From: Paenibacillus sacheonensis
GTDB lineage: Bacteria; Bacillota; Bacilli; Paenibacillales; Paenibacillaceae
Reading direction: 5' to 3'
Assembly (NCBI RefSeq): GCF_009909195.1
Contig: NZ_JAAAMU010000001.1
Location: 620,001 to 684,000, forward strand
Length of the DNA stretch: 64,000 nucleotides
Position numbers and translations under genes: made by a program. The notes under the pieces were generated by a model that saw only the letters and a program-made list of their open reading frames with translations, made no database searches and was not told where the DNA came from. Below are positions 1-8,339 of this stretch, piece after piece (the stretch's first letter is position 1; each line of letters opens with the position of its first letter).

Positions 1-2
1 TT

Positions 3-704
3 GCGCCGCTGCCAAGCAAGGATATCCGGGCGAGCAAGGCGGGAGGGCCTCCGCCCGATCCATCGGAGACCGGCGGCCGCTTCATCGTGCGCGGGCTGTT
101 CATTCAGTCCGTCATTGCAGCAGCGCTGTTCGTTATCGTGTACCTGATGTTCCAGACGCAAATGCCCGCCGCGAAGAAAGGCCAAGAAGCGGTAACAGCC
201 GCTCTAACGGAGAATATGGACTTTAACGCTTCGGCGTCTCTTTATAAGAAATGGTTTGCGGGTGCCCCTTCGTTCATCCCGTTCTTCGGCAGCAAGGACG
301 AGGAGTCCCGGCTTGCCGAAGGCGCCGTCGAGATGCCGATCGTTTCGCCGCTCCCGAATGGCGCGGTCGTGCGCTCGTTCGCGGAAACGCTGAGCGGCGT
401 CGAAATCGCCGGCAAGCCGGAACAGTCGGTGCTCGCCGCGGAAACCGGACGCGTCATACTCGTTTCCAATAACGGCGATACCGAGGGCGCGACCGTCATG
501 GTGCAGCATGCTGGGGGGCGCGTAACCGTATATGGCCGGCTTGGCAGCGTCATCGTATCCGCCAATGATTGGGTCGAGGCGGGCAAGACGCTCGGCAAGC
601 TGTCGGAGACGAAGGCGGAGGATGGCAGCCAAAGCCTGTTATTCTTCGCGGTAAAGGAGCAAGGCCGATACGTCAATCCGGCGGACGTCGTTCCGATTGA
701 TTAA
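3..704 (+). CDS. spoIVFA: Stage IV sporulation protein FA, 5' end outside the window
   Basis: Partner and inhibitor of the intramembrane protease SpoIVFB in the outer forespore membrane; together with BofA it delays pro-sigma-K processing. The frame is open from position 3 with no stop, so the GTG at 87 is probably internal and the start lies upstream. A single membrane segment lies about 35 to 57 residues into the visible part, followed by a C-terminal domain shaped like an M23/LytM fold (Ala-, Gly- and Val-rich beta strands ending in a VNPADVV-like segment). The zinc-binding HxH of active M23 enzymes is not seen, as expected for this non-enzymatic member. It overlaps spoIVFB by 8 nt, matching the conserved pair. 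Family membership rests on topology plus the adjacent spoIVFB. Confidence 0.88.
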   Translation, partial: APLPSKDIRASKAGGPPPDPSETGGRFIVRGLFIQSVIAAALFVIVYLMFQTQMPAAKKGQEAVTAALTENMDFNASASLYKKWFAGAPSFIPFFGSKDEESRLAEGAVEMPIVSPLPNGAVVRSFAETLSGVEIAGKPEQSVLAAETGRVILVSNNGDTEGATVMVQHAGGRVTVYGRLGSVIVSANDWVEAGKTLGKLSETKAEDGSQSLLFFAVKEQGRYVNPADVVPID

Positions 705-1584
705 ACTTGGCGGCATCCGGTGGTCCGTTCACCCGCTCTTCGTGCTCATTATGCTCGCTTCTGTTCTTACGGGCTATTTCGTCGAACTGCTGACGTTGTT
801 TGCGATCGTGCTCGTTCACGAGCTTGGCCACGTTATCGCTGCTCGAGGCTTTGGCTGGACGGTTCGCGAGGTAAAGCTGCTGCCCTTCGGCGGGGTGGCG
901 GAGGTCGAGGACGGGAGCGGGCTGCCGGCTAGGGAAGAAGCGCTTGTCGCGATTGCCGGACCGCTGCAGAACGCGTGGATGGCGGGCGCCGCCTGGCTGC
1001 TGGGGCAGCTGGGACTGTGGCAGCACGATTGGGCGGCGTACGTCTGCCAAGCGAACCTCATGATCGGCTTGTTCAATTTGCTGCCGATTTTGCCGCTGGA
1101 CGGCGGGAAGCTGATGCAAGCGGGACTTAGCCGCACGCTGACGTTTCACGGAACGCTTGTTTGGGGTACTAGGATTAGCCTGCTCTTTAGCGCTTTAATG
1201 ATTGTATGCGCCGTCGTGCCTGCCGTGCTAAGCGGGAACGCGGTGCATCTTCACCTCAACCTGATCGCCGTCGGCTTGTTTCTGCTGCTTACGAATTGGA
1301 CGGCTTATCGCAATATTCCGTTTCTATTTCTGCGCTTTCTAACGAACAGGGCGCTTTCGTCGACCCGTGCCGTCTCGCGGGGAACATTGGCGTTTCCTAT
1401 TATTGTGCCGAAGGGGTATACCGTGCTCGCTGCGCTGCGGCTGTTTAAGCGGGACAGCTATCATCTGATCGTCGTCATGGAGGAGAAAGGGGATATACTG
1501 GCCGTGCTGCCGGAACAGCGGCTTGTCAGCGGGTTTCTCTCGGACGGAAAAGCAGACCGTGCAGTCTTGGAGCTTTTCATGTAA
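697..1584 (+). CDS. spoIVFB: Stage IV sporulation protein FB, site-2-type intramembrane metalloprotease
   Basis: Cleaves pro-sigma-K in the mother cell during sporulation. The 295-residue protein has several hydrophobic segments, the zinc-binding motif HELGH at about residues 41-45 inside a membrane helix, and a second conserved NLLPILPLDGG segment near residue 130 that supplies the Asp ligand. The C-terminal soluble part fits the CBS-domain tail of SpoIVFB. The start is TTG at 697, inside the end of spoIVFA, so the two are probably translationally coupled. Length is close to the 288 residues of the B. subtilis protein. Confidence 0.95.
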   Translation: MIKLGGIRWSVHPLFVLIMLASVLTGYFVELLTLFAIVLVHELGHVIAARGFGWTVREVKLLPFGGVAEVEDGSGLPAREEALVAIAGPLQNAWMAGAAWLLGQLGLWQHDWAAYVCQANLMIGLFNLLPILPLDGGKLMQAGLSRTLTFHGTLVWGTRISLLFSALMIVCAVVPAVLSGNAVHLHLNLIAVGLFLLLTNWTAYRNIPFLFLRFLTNRALSSTRAVSRGTLAFPIIVPKGYTVLAALRLFKRDSYHLIVVMEEKGDILAVLPEQRLVSGFLSDGKADRAVLELFM

Positions 1585-1627
1585 AATAGGTATCCGTGGA
1601 GACCGACTGAGGCAGGAGGTCATGGGA

Positions 1628-2863
1628 ATGAAAAAAATGCTGGTTCACGGTCAAAAAGACATGCTGCAAATCGCGATTATCGATGAATCGTCATTGTATG
1701 AATACTACATGGAAAAAACCGAACATGCGGGTCAACTGGTCGGAAGTATTTATAAGGGCCGCGTCGTGAACGTGCTGCCGGGCATGCAGGCGGCTTTCGT
1801 CGATATCGGACTTCCGAAGAACGCGTTCTTATATATCGACGACGTGCTTCATCCGCATCTGGAACGGCAGCCGAAGGAAAAACCGCAGATCGGCCAATTG
1901 CTTCAGCCTGGACAGGAACTTCTCGTGCAGGTAATGAAGGAACCGCTTGGAGGCAAAGGCGCCCGAGTTACCACGCATTTTTCGCTGCCTGGCCGCTATT
2001 TGGTTTATATGCCGATCGCAGACTACATAGGCGTTTCCAAGAAAGTCTCGACCGAAGCGGAACGATCGCGCATGCGCGCCGTCGGCGAGCGGATTCGCCT
2101 GCCAGGCGAAGGCGTTATCCTGCGCACGGCTGCCGAGGGGGAGAGTCTGGAGTCCCTTCAGCAGGACGTGCAGTTTCTCAGGGAGCATTGGCATGAAATC
2201 CGGCAGCGGGGAGAGACGGCTTCTGCGCCGACGCTCGTTCACCGGGATGCGGATCTCGTGCACCGGCTCGTGCGCGACCTGCTGACGACCGAGATCGACG
2301 AGATCTGGATCGACGACGGTTCCGTCTACAGGAAGACGAGGGCGACGATGAAGCGGCTGGCACCTGCCATGCTGCCGCGCCTTCGGTTGTTCGAGCCGCA
2401 GATCGGCGGCGCTTCGCTCTTTCAGCTGAATCATATTCACGAACAGCTTCAGGAAGCGTCGCAGCGGCGTTATCGGCTCAAGTGCGGCGGTGATCTCGTA
2501 TGGGACCAAACCGAGGCGCTGACGGTGGTCGACGTCAATACGGGACGTTTTGTCGGCACATCCGATCTCGAGGATACGGTATTCCGCACGAATGTGGAGG
2601 CGGCCGAGCAGATTGCGAGGCTGCTGCGGCTGCGGGATGTCGGCGGCATCATCATCGTTGATTTCATCGACATGGAAGAAGAGCAGCACCGCGAACAGGT
2701 GATGCACCTGCTGGAGCGCCGCGTCCGCTCCGACCGGACGAAATGTCAGGTCGTCGGCTGGACAAGGCTTGGACTGCTGGAGATGACGCGCAAGAAAGTC
2801 CGCGAGCAGAAGATATTGCCCGTGAAGGATTCGGTCGGCCATCGGGACGAAGCGCGATCGTAG
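1628..2863 (+). CDS. rng: Ribonuclease G/E family endoribonuclease, short form
   Basis: Single-strand-specific endoribonuclease of the RNase E/G family, acting in rRNA maturation or mRNA decay. The N-terminus carries an S1-like RNA-binding region (GSIYKGRVVNVLPGMQAAFVDIG type) and the catalytic domain has both conserved metal-binding Asp contexts, VVDVNTGRF and IIVDFIDM. The protein is 411 residues and stops shortly after the LGLLEMTRKK segment, so the CPxC zinc-link that holds E. coli RNase E/G dimers together is absent. AGGAGG at 1614-1619 is 8 nt from ATG 1628, which is preferred over ATG 1622. Placement just before rplU-rpmA is common for this family. Confidence 0.9.
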   Translation: MKKMLVHGQKDMLQIAIIDESSLYEYYMEKTEHAGQLVGSIYKGRVVNVLPGMQAAFVDIGLPKNAFLYIDDVLHPHLERQPKEKPQIGQLLQPGQELLVQVMKEPLGGKGARVTTHFSLPGRYLVYMPIADYIGVSKKVSTEAERSRMRAVGERIRLPGEGVILRTAAEGESLESLQQDVQFLREHWHEIRQRGETASAPTLVHRDADLVHRLVRDLLTTEIDEIWIDDGSVYRKTRATMKRLAPAMLPRLRLFEPQIGGASLFQLNHIHEQLQEASQRRYRLKCGGDLVWDQTEALTVVDVNTGRFVGTSDLEDTVFRTNVEAAEQIARLLRLRDVGGIIIVDFIDMEEEQHREQVMHLLERRVRSDRTKCQVVGWTRLGLLEMTRKKVREQKILPVKDSVGHRDEARS

Positions 2864-2905
2864 CGAACGGTGCCAGGGTAAACCGGCATTGGCCCAAAAT
2901 ATGCA

Positions 2906-2934
2906 TTGCTATCGAATATAATGTATGCTAAGAT
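2906..2934 (+). promoter_or_regulatory. Promoter of the rplU-prp-rpmA operon
   Basis: TTGCTA at 2906-2911, a 17-bp spacer and TAAGAT at 2929-2934, preceded by TG at 2926-2927 (extended -10). It gives a leader of about 125 nt before rplU. A TATAAT at 2917-2922 has no well-spaced -35 element and is less likely. Confidence 0.5.
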
Positions 2935-2940
2935 ATTATG

Positions 2941-3050
2941 GTGTCTGCGATTGAGAAGTTGGAATTGCAGGACAAATACCGCTCCGAACAGGTACATAAG
3001 CCCGCGTCAGTCCTCTTTCTCGGCACCTGCATCAGGCGAGTCTTCGAAAT
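2941..3050 (+). promoter_or_regulatory. Probable ribosomal protein L21 autoregulatory leader
   Basis: The roughly 125-nt untranslated leader before rplU contains a long-range pairing CAGGT (2989-2993) with ACCTG (3025-3029) and lies where Firmicutes carry the L21 leader motif (Rfam family L21_leader). Known role: binding of excess L21 represses the operon. The identification rests mainly on position; a covariance-model match was not run. Confidence 0.4.
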
Positions 3051-3065
3051 AAGGAGGTGCAACAC

Positions 3066-3377
3066 ATGTTTGCGATCATTGAAACGGGTGGAAAGCAATA
3101 CAAAGTGCAAGAAGGCGACGTTCTTTACATCGAGAAACTGGATGCTGCTGAAGGCGAGAGCGTAACGTTCGACCGCGTATTGGCTGTTTCCAAAGGCGAA
3201 GAATTCGTTACAGGTACACCGGTCGTTTCCGGCGCTACCGTAACGGCGACTGTCGAGAAACACGGCAGAGGTCAAAAAATCATCGTTTTTAAATATAAAG
3301 CGAAGAAAAACTACCGCCGGAAGCAAGGTCATCGTCAACCGTACTCCAAAGTTACGATTGGCAAGATTCAAGCTTAA
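3066..3377 (+). CDS. rplU: 50S ribosomal protein L21
   Basis: Large-subunit protein binding 23S rRNA near L20. The 103-residue product begins [18 protein letters not shown] and contains the conserved [14 protein letters not shown] and [17 protein letters not shown] segments. AGGAGG at 3052-3057 lies 8 nt before ATG 3066, so the GTG at 3057, which sits inside the Shine-Dalgarno, is rejected. It is first in the conserved rplU-prp-rpmA operon. Confidence 0.98.
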   Translation: MFAIIETGGKQYKVQEGDVLYIEKLDAAEGESVTFDRVLAVSKGEEFVTGTPVVSGATVTATVEKHGRGQKIIVFKYKAKKNYRRKQGHRQPYSKVTIGKIQA

Positions 3378-3388
3378 GAGGTTATCCT

Positions 3389-3730
3389 ATGATTACGGTC
3401 AACATTGAGCGGCGGTCTGCCGCCGAATCGCGGATCGTATCGTTTGCGATAGAGGGACATGCTGGTTTCGCCAAGCCCGGCAAGGACATTGTCTGCGCAG
3501 GGGTGTCGGCCGTATCGGTCGGCACGGTGAATGCAATCGAAGCGCTCGCGGGGTGCGAACTCCCGGCTTCGATGAAGAGCGGCTGGCTGCGATCCGAAAT
3601 CCCGGTTGGAGAGACTGCAGATTCCGATGCGAAGATGCAGCTCCTGCTGGAAAGTATGATCGTGATGCTGGACTCTATCGCAGCCTCGTACGGGAAGTTT
3701 GTTGTCATTCGTCAACTATTTCGTGAATAA
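3389..3730 (+). CDS. prp: Ribosomal-processing cysteine protease Prp
   Basis: Removes the N-terminal extension of ribosomal protein L27, an essential step in Firmicutes. The 113-residue protein (YsxB/DUF464 family) has the catalytic His in GHAGF (about residue 24) and the catalytic Cys in DIVCAGVSA (about residue 36), at the usual spacing. It lies between rplU and rpmA, the invariant arrangement, and its substrate next door carries the cleavable extension. The reading is supported both by the motifs and by context. Confidence 0.95.
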   Translation: MITVNIERRSAAESRIVSFAIEGHAGFAKPGKDIVCAGVSAVSVGTVNAIEALAGCELPASMKSGWLRSEIPVGETADSDAKMQLLLESMIVMLDSIAASYGKFVVIRQLFRE

Positions 3731-3744
3731 AGGAGGGAACATCC

Positions 3745-4050
3745 ATGTTGAAACTGAATCTCCAACTCTTCGCTTCGAAGAAAGGTGTAGGTTCCACAAA
3801 GAACGGACGCGACAGCCAATCCAAACGTCTCGGCGCTAAACGTGCCGATGGCCAAACGGTAACGGCTGGCAGCATCCTCGTTCGTCAACGCGGAACGAAA
3901 GTTCATCCGGGCAACAACGTTGGTATCGGTAAAGACGATACGCTCTTCGCGAAAGTAGAAGGCGTCGTGAAATACGAACGTTGGGGACGCGACCGTAAGA
4001 AAGTCAGCGTTTACCCGGTTGCAGCTGCTGCTGTCGCTGCAGCGGAATAA
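3745..4050 (+). CDS. rpmA: 50S ribosomal protein L27 with Prp-cleaved extension
   Basis: Large-subunit protein whose mature N-terminus reaches the peptidyl-transferase centre. The 101-residue product begins [14 protein letters not shown]; the LNLQLFA segment is the Firmicutes extension cut by Prp before SKKG. The core GSTKNGRDS and [14 protein letters not shown] segments are typical of L27. The C-terminus ends in an Ala/Val-rich tail. A strong AGGAGG precedes the ATG, and a strong terminator follows. Confidence 0.98.
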   Translation: MLKLNLQLFASKKGVGSTKNGRDSQSKRLGAKRADGQTVTAGSILVRQRGTKVHPGNNVGIGKDDTLFAKVEGVVKYERWGRDRKKVSVYPVAAAAVAAAE

Positions 4051-4058
4051 GCAACACG

Positions 4059-4095
4059 CCCCGGTCTGCATGCAGACCGGGGTTTTCTTTTTTTT
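4059..4095 (+). terminator. Rho-independent terminator of the rplU-rpmA operon
   Basis: The sequence CCCCGGTCTGCA is followed directly by its reverse complement at 4059-4082, then a T-rich tract. No other gene end is nearby. Confidence 0.92.
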
Positions 4096-4135
4096 ATTCG
4101 GCGCTTCGGCCCCGGATGAACTTTCCTCTTACTCG

Positions 4136-4144
4136 TGCTATACT
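4136..4144 (+). promoter_or_regulatory. Possible extended -10 promoter of spo0B-obg
   Basis: TGcTATACT: TG at 4136-4137, one base, then TATACT at 4139-4144. The -35 region is poor. The position, after the rpmA terminator and 39 nt before spo0B, supports it. Confidence 0.45.
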
Positions 4145-4182
4145 GGTTAAGACTAGGAAAGAATAGGAAAGTAGGCTCGATC

Positions 4183-4911
4183 ATGAACCGCATCCGAATG
4201 TTTGCGGCCGTTTCCGTCATTTTGCCGGCGGCGGCAGCGCTTAGTTGGCCGACGCAGCGGTGGCTGCTGGCCGTATTCTTGGCATGGACCGCAGCGGCGG
4301 CGGTATTGTGGAACCGCTCTCTCGCGCGCGAGCAAGCCCGTAGGCTGGAAGTGCTGGAACGGAGCTTGCAGCAAACGGCAATTGCAACGTTGAATCATCA
4401 TCGGCACGATTGGATGAATGATCTGCAAATTATCTTTGGCTACATTCGCATGGGGAAGACGGATAAGACGATTCAGTGCGTGGAACAGATAAAGGAACGG
4501 ATGACGAGCGAAAGCAAGATCGCGAAGCTCGGCGTTCCGTCACTGGTCATGTTTCTGCAGTCTTTCCGGACCCGGACCAATTCCATGATCATCGACATGG
4601 ACATCGAGGGCGAAGTGAATTTGGCCGAGCTGCTTCCGGAGAAGGAACGCGCGGCGAATGCGATCATAGAGCTTATTCAAGCGTACCGTTCCGCTGCGGC
4701 ATCGGGCAGCGGCGACGCGTCCCGGCTGCTGATGGATTTATCCATGGACGGGAAGAAGCTGCAGCTGTCGTTTCATTTCGACGGCATACTTCAATCGAGC
4801 AGCGACTGGAAATCGAATTGCGAGCGTGCGCTTCAAGGCTCTCCGCTGCAGGTGGCGGATGCGGATTACGGCAAAGGGATGCTGATGCTGGAAGCGCAGC
4901 TTGGGACATAA
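4183..4911 (+). CDS. spo0B: Sporulation phosphotransferase Spo0B, membrane-anchored form
   Basis: Transfers phosphate from Spo0F to Spo0A in the sporulation phosphorelay. The phospho-accepting His lies in the [14 protein letters not shown] segment, which matches the Spo0B HRHDWMN signature. Downstream residues fit the degenerate kinase-like C-terminal domain that holds Spo0F. The 242-residue product has about 45 hydrophobic N-terminal residues, probably two membrane passes, which the 192-residue B. subtilis protein lacks. ATG 4183 has only a weak Shine-Dalgarno; GTG 4135 would overlap the -10 and is less likely. It sits directly before obg, as in B. subtilis. Confidence 0.88.
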   Translation: MNRIRMFAAVSVILPAAAALSWPTQRWLLAVFLAWTAAAAVLWNRSLAREQARRLEVLERSLQQTAIATLNHHRHDWMNDLQIIFGYIRMGKTDKTIQCVEQIKERMTSESKIAKLGVPSLVMFLQSFRTRTNSMIIDMDIEGEVNLAELLPEKERAANAIIELIQAYRSAAASGSGDASRLLMDLSMDGKKLQLSFHFDGILQSSSDWKSNCERALQGSPLQVADADYGKGMLMLEAQLGT

Positions 4912-4928
4912 ACGGAGGACGTAAAGAG

Positions 4929-6278
4929 ATGTTTGTCGATAAGGCGAAAATATTCGTAAAAGGCGGCGACGGCGGGAATGGAATCGTGTCGTACCGCCGG
5001 GAGAAATACGTGCCGAACGGCGGGCCGGCCGGCGGCGACGGCGGTAAAGGCGGCGACGTCATATTCCGCGTGGACAACGGGCTGCGGACCCTGATGGATT
5101 TCCGCTACCAGAAGCATTTCAAAGGCGAGCGGGGCGAGCGCGGCAAAGTTAAGACGATGCACGGATCGAACGCGGAGAACACGGTTATCCGTATTCCGCC
5201 CGGTACGGTCATCCTCGATGATGATTCCGGCGAGATCATTGCCGATATGACGAAGCACGGCTCGGAGATCATCGTGGCCAAGGGCGGACGCGGCGGACGC
5301 GGCAATTGCCGGTTCGCGACGGCAAGCAATCCTGCGCCGGATTTTGCCGAGAACGGCGAGGAAGGCGTAGAACGCTGGATCATCCTGGAACTGAAAGTGA
5401 TGGCGGACGTAGGCCTCGTCGGCTTTCCGAGCGTTGGCAAGTCGACGCTGCTGTCGATCGTATCGGCGGCGCAGCCGAAGATCGGCGCCTACCACTTTAC
5501 GACGATTTCGCCGAATCTCGGCGTCGTCGACGTAGGAGACGGCCGCAGCTTCGTCATGGCGGATCTGCCCGGGCTTATCGAAGGCGCGCATGAGGGCGTC
5601 GGACTAGGTCACGACTTCCTGCGCCACGTGGAACGCACGCGCATTATTTTGCACGTGCTCGACATGTCGGGCTCGGAGGGACGCGATCCGTACGAGGATT
5701 GGGTGACGATCAACCAGGAGCTCGAATTGTACAACCCGCTTCTTGCGGAACGACCGCAGATCATCGTGGCGAACAAAATGGACATGCCCGATTCCGCAGC
5801 GAACCTGGAGATATTCCTGGAACAGCTGCAAGCGGACGCCGATGGTGACGCTGACGAGGACGAATCGCCGAAGCATCAAGTGGTGGCGATGTCATCGCTA
5901 ACGAAGCAGGGCGTTCAAGAGCTGCTGTACAAGGCGATGGATCTGCTCGAAACCGTGCCGGAAACGCGCCAGATCGAAGAAGTGCGCGACGTCGCGGAGC
6001 GCAAGGTCTATACGCTGGACAAGGACGAGGATCGTTCCTTCACGGTCGGCAAGGAGAACGAAGGGTTCTACGTCGAGAGCGCGTATATCGAGAAGTTCAT
6101 GAAACGCGTGAATCTGAACAATTCCTACGACGCGATCATGCGTTTCGCGCGTACGCTGCGGATGATGGGCGTCGACGCGGAATTGCGCAAGATCGGCGCG
6201 AAAGATGGCGATATCGTTCGAATCGCGGACTTTACGTTCGAATTCTTCGAGGGAAGCGACTTCTATTACAACGAATAG
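4929..6278 (+). CDS. obgE: Obg family GTPase
   Basis: Essential ribosome-associated GTPase that acts in 50S assembly and links GTP/ppGpp levels to stress and sporulation. The 449-residue protein has the Gly-rich Obg fold at residues 1 to about 158, then a G domain with G1 [10 protein letters not shown]3 DLPG, G4 NKMD and G5 MSSL, and a C-terminal OCT domain. An Asp/Glu-rich insertion ([11 protein letters not shown]) lies between G4 and G5. GGAGG at 4914-4918 supports ATG 4929; much longer in-frame extensions upstream run through spo0B and are rejected. Confidence 0.97.
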   Translation: MFVDKAKIFVKGGDGGNGIVSYRREKYVPNGGPAGGDGGKGGDVIFRVDNGLRTLMDFRYQKHFKGERGERGKVKTMHGSNAENTVIRIPPGTVILDDDSGEIIADMTKHGSEIIVAKGGRGGRGNCRFATASNPAPDFAENGEEGVERWIILELKVMADVGLVGFPSVGKSTLLSIVSAAQPKIGAYHFTTISPNLGVVDVGDGRSFVMADLPGLIEGAHEGVGLGHDFLRHVERTRIILHVLDMSGSEGRDPYEDWVTINQELELYNPLLAERPQIIVANKMDMPDSAANLEIFLEQLQADADGDADEDESPKHQVVAMSSLTKQGVQELLYKAMDLLETVPETRQIEEVRDVAERKVYTLDKDEDRSFTVGKENEGFYVESAYIEKFMKRVNLNNSYDAIMRFARTLRMMGVDAELRKIGAKDGDIVRIADFTFEFFEGSDFYYNE

Positions 6279-6287
6279 CATCACGAA

Positions 6288-6344
6288 CAGCTGCCGGAGC
6301 TGTGTTTGCGGGTCGACTGCAAGCATGGCTTCGACAGTTTTTTT
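6288..6344 (+). terminator. Possible terminator after obg
   Basis: Two small hairpins: ACAGCT/AGCTGT (6288-6303) and GTCGA/TCGAC (6312-6335), the second followed by a run of T. The second stem is short, so strength is uncertain. Confidence 0.4.
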
Positions 6345-6378
6345 ATGGAGAAACCGGCTTGTTTCGTGGAAATGACTA

Positions 6379-6407
6379 TTGCCGCATGGTCGAATATTCG
6401 ATATAAT
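6379..6407 (+). promoter_or_regulatory. Sigma-A-type promoter of pheB-hom-thrB-pheA
   Basis: TTGCCG at 6379-6384, 17-bp spacer, perfect TATAAT at 6402-6407. It would start transcription about 37 nt before the pheB start codon. Confidence 0.75.
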
Positions 6408-6450
6408 GTCCTCTATAGAAGAACAGATGTCTTTGTTGGGAGGACGGCCC

Positions 6451-6888
6451 GTGGAGGAACGCTATTATGTCGTACGCGAGGATATGCTGCCGGAAGCGAT
6501 CGTGAAGACCATTCAGGTCAAGGAAATGCTCCGCCGCGGCGAAGCGGCGACCGTTCACGAAGCGGCCGAGCGAGTCGGTTTGAGCCGAAGCGCGTTCTAT
6601 AAGTACAAAGACGGCGTATACACGCAGAATCAGCTCAAGCGGGAAACGATCGCCACCGTTTCCATGGATCTGGACCATCGCTCCGGCGTGCTGTCCAAGG
6701 TGCTCGGCCTCGTGGCCGGCTACGAAGGAAACGTGCTGACGATTCATCAAACGATACCGCTGCAGGGACTTGCCAATGTTGTGATTTCCGTGGATACCTC
6801 TCTAATGAGCGGAACGATGTCCGAGTTCATGGATGCGCTCCGCAGGCAGGACGGCGTTCGCAAGGCGTCCATCATCGGGCAAGGCTAG
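6451..6888 (+). CDS. pheB: ACT domain protein PheB
   Basis: A 145-residue protein of the PheB/UPF0735 family found after obg in Bacilli. Residues 1-60 resemble a helix-turn-helix segment (AAERVGLSRSAFYKYKDGV), and residues 70-145 form an ACT domain, the fold that binds amino acids in allosteric enzymes. The precise role is not established; names refer to phenylalanine or chorismate metabolism because of its neighbours. GTG 6451 lies 7 nt after GGGAGG at 6438-6443; the earlier in-frame ATG codons precede or overlap the promoter. Confidence 0.9.
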   Translation: MEERYYVVREDMLPEAIVKTIQVKEMLRRGEAATVHEAAERVGLSRSAFYKYKDGVYTQNQLKRETIATVSMDLDHRSGVLSKVLGLVAGYEGNVLTIHQTIPLQGLANVVISVDTSLMSGTMSEFMDALRRQDGVRKASIIGQG

Positions 6889-6913
6889 ATTATATATTTG
6901 GAGGTAGGACGGA

Positions 6914-8200
6914 ATGAAACCGATTAAAGTAGGATTGCTTGGCCTGGGAACCGTAGGAACGGGTGTCGTGCGCATCGTGGAAGGACATCAGAGCGACCTG
7001 CAGAGCCAAGTAGGTTCGCCGATCGTCATCGAGCGAGTGCTTGTACAGAACAAGAACAAAGCGCGCTCCATCGGCATTTCTCCGGATAAATTGACGGAAG
7101 ACGCATGGGACATCATTCATGATCCGGAGATCGACGTGATCGTTGAAGTGATGGGCGGCATCGAGACGACGAAAGGCTACATTCTCGAAGCGCTCTCCCG
7201 CGGCAAGCATGTCGTAACGGCCAACAAAGATTTGATGGCGCTGCACGGACCCGAGATACTTGCGGCGGCTCATGAGAACGGCTGCGATGTCTTGTATGAA
7301 GCAAGCGTAGCCGGGGGCATTCCGATCATCCGGACGCTGGTCGAGGGCTTCTCCTCCGATCGCATTACTAAGATCATGGGCATCGTGAACGGAACGACGA
7401 ACTATATCTTAACCAAGATGAGCAAGGAAGGCGCGGCATACGGCGATGTTCTGAAAGAGGCGCAGGAGCTTGGTTATGCCGAAGCCGATCCGACTTCCGA
7501 CGTGGAAGGCCTCGATGCCGCTCGTAAAATGACGATTCTCGCCACGCTCGGCTTCCGTGCGAATGTCGCGCTTGAAGACGTAGACGTAAAGGGCATTTCG
7601 GCAATCAGCCGCGAAGATATTTTGTATGCCAAGCGGCTTGGCTACGAAGTGAAGCTGCTTGGCATCGCAGAGCGTCAGGACGACTTTATCAGCGTCTCGG
7701 TACAGCCGACGATGGTAAAGGCGTCGCATCCGATCGCATCCGTCAACGGGGTGTATAATGCCGTTTATGTCTATGGCGAAGCCGTCGGCGAAACGATGTT
7801 CTACGGCGCGGGTGCGGGCGAAATGCCGACGGCTACGTCCATCGTTGCCGACCTTGTCGCGGTCGTGAAGAACCTGAAGCTTGGCGTGAACGGGAAGCAG
7901 GCGAAACTTGCGTACAAAGAAAAGAAGCTCAAGACCGACGAGCAGATTGCTTCGAAATATTTCATGCTGCTGCACGTACAGGATCGCGCCGGTGTCCTTG
8001 CCCGGATTACGCAAGCATTCGCGGAGCATGAGGTCAGCCTGGAATCCGTGCTGCAGCAGCCGAATCCGAGCAATCCGGAAGCGGAAATCATCATTATTAC
8101 GCATGATGCGAACAAAGCAGCAGCATCCCGCGTCTTGAAGTCGCTTGCGAGCATGGAAGTGGTGAAGGCCATCAAGAGCGTTTACCGGGTTGAAGGCTAA
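6914..8200 (+). CDS. hom: Homoserine dehydrogenase
   Basis: NAD(P)H-dependent reduction of aspartate semialdehyde to homoserine, the branch to threonine and methionine. The 428-residue protein has an N-terminal Rossmann fold (GLLGLGTVGTGVV), the conserved KHVVTANKDLMA and EASVAGGIPII segments, a catalytic domain, and a C-terminal ACT domain starting near residue 350 (YFMLLHVQDRAGVL), which in this family gives threonine inhibition. GGAGGT at 6900-6905 is 8 nt from the ATG. It begins a hom-thrB-pheA set; thrC is not in the window. Confidence 0.97.
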   Translation: MKPIKVGLLGLGTVGTGVVRIVEGHQSDLQSQVGSPIVIERVLVQNKNKARSIGISPDKLTEDAWDIIHDPEIDVIVEVMGGIETTKGYILEALSRGKHVVTANKDLMALHGPEILAAAHENGCDVLYEASVAGGIPIIRTLVEGFSSDRITKIMGIVNGTTNYILTKMSKEGAAYGDVLKEAQELGYAEADPTSDVEGLDAARKMTILATLGFRANVALEDVDVKGISAISREDILYAKRLGYEVKLLGIAERQDDFISVSVQPTMVKASHPIASVNGVYNAVYVYGEAVGETMFYGAGAGEMPTATSIVADLVAVVKNLKLGVNGKQAKLAYKEKKLKTDEQIASKYFMLLHVQDRAGVLARITQAFAEHEVSLESVLQQPNPSNPEAEIIIITHDANKAAASRVLKSLASMEVVKAIKSVYRVEG

Positions 8201-8339
8201 CAGCCGACCGGACATCGGCAAGGCGTATTCGAGATCGCATAGCTTGTGAAGTACATTACGTTAACGGATGAAGAAACCATGACAAGCAGCTGCGGTTATG
8301 AGTTCATTACGCCATCCGTCATCTGGAGGGTGCGGGAGT

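Noticed and set aside
2917..2922. TATAAT as the -10 of the rplU promoter
   Set aside because: No -35 at suitable distance; the adjacent TTGCTA-17-TGcTAAGAT arrangement is better.
4476..4928. N-terminal extension of Obg by about 150 residues
   Set aside because: It overlaps spo0B in another frame; the Obg fold starts exactly at ATG 4929 with a good ribosome binding site.
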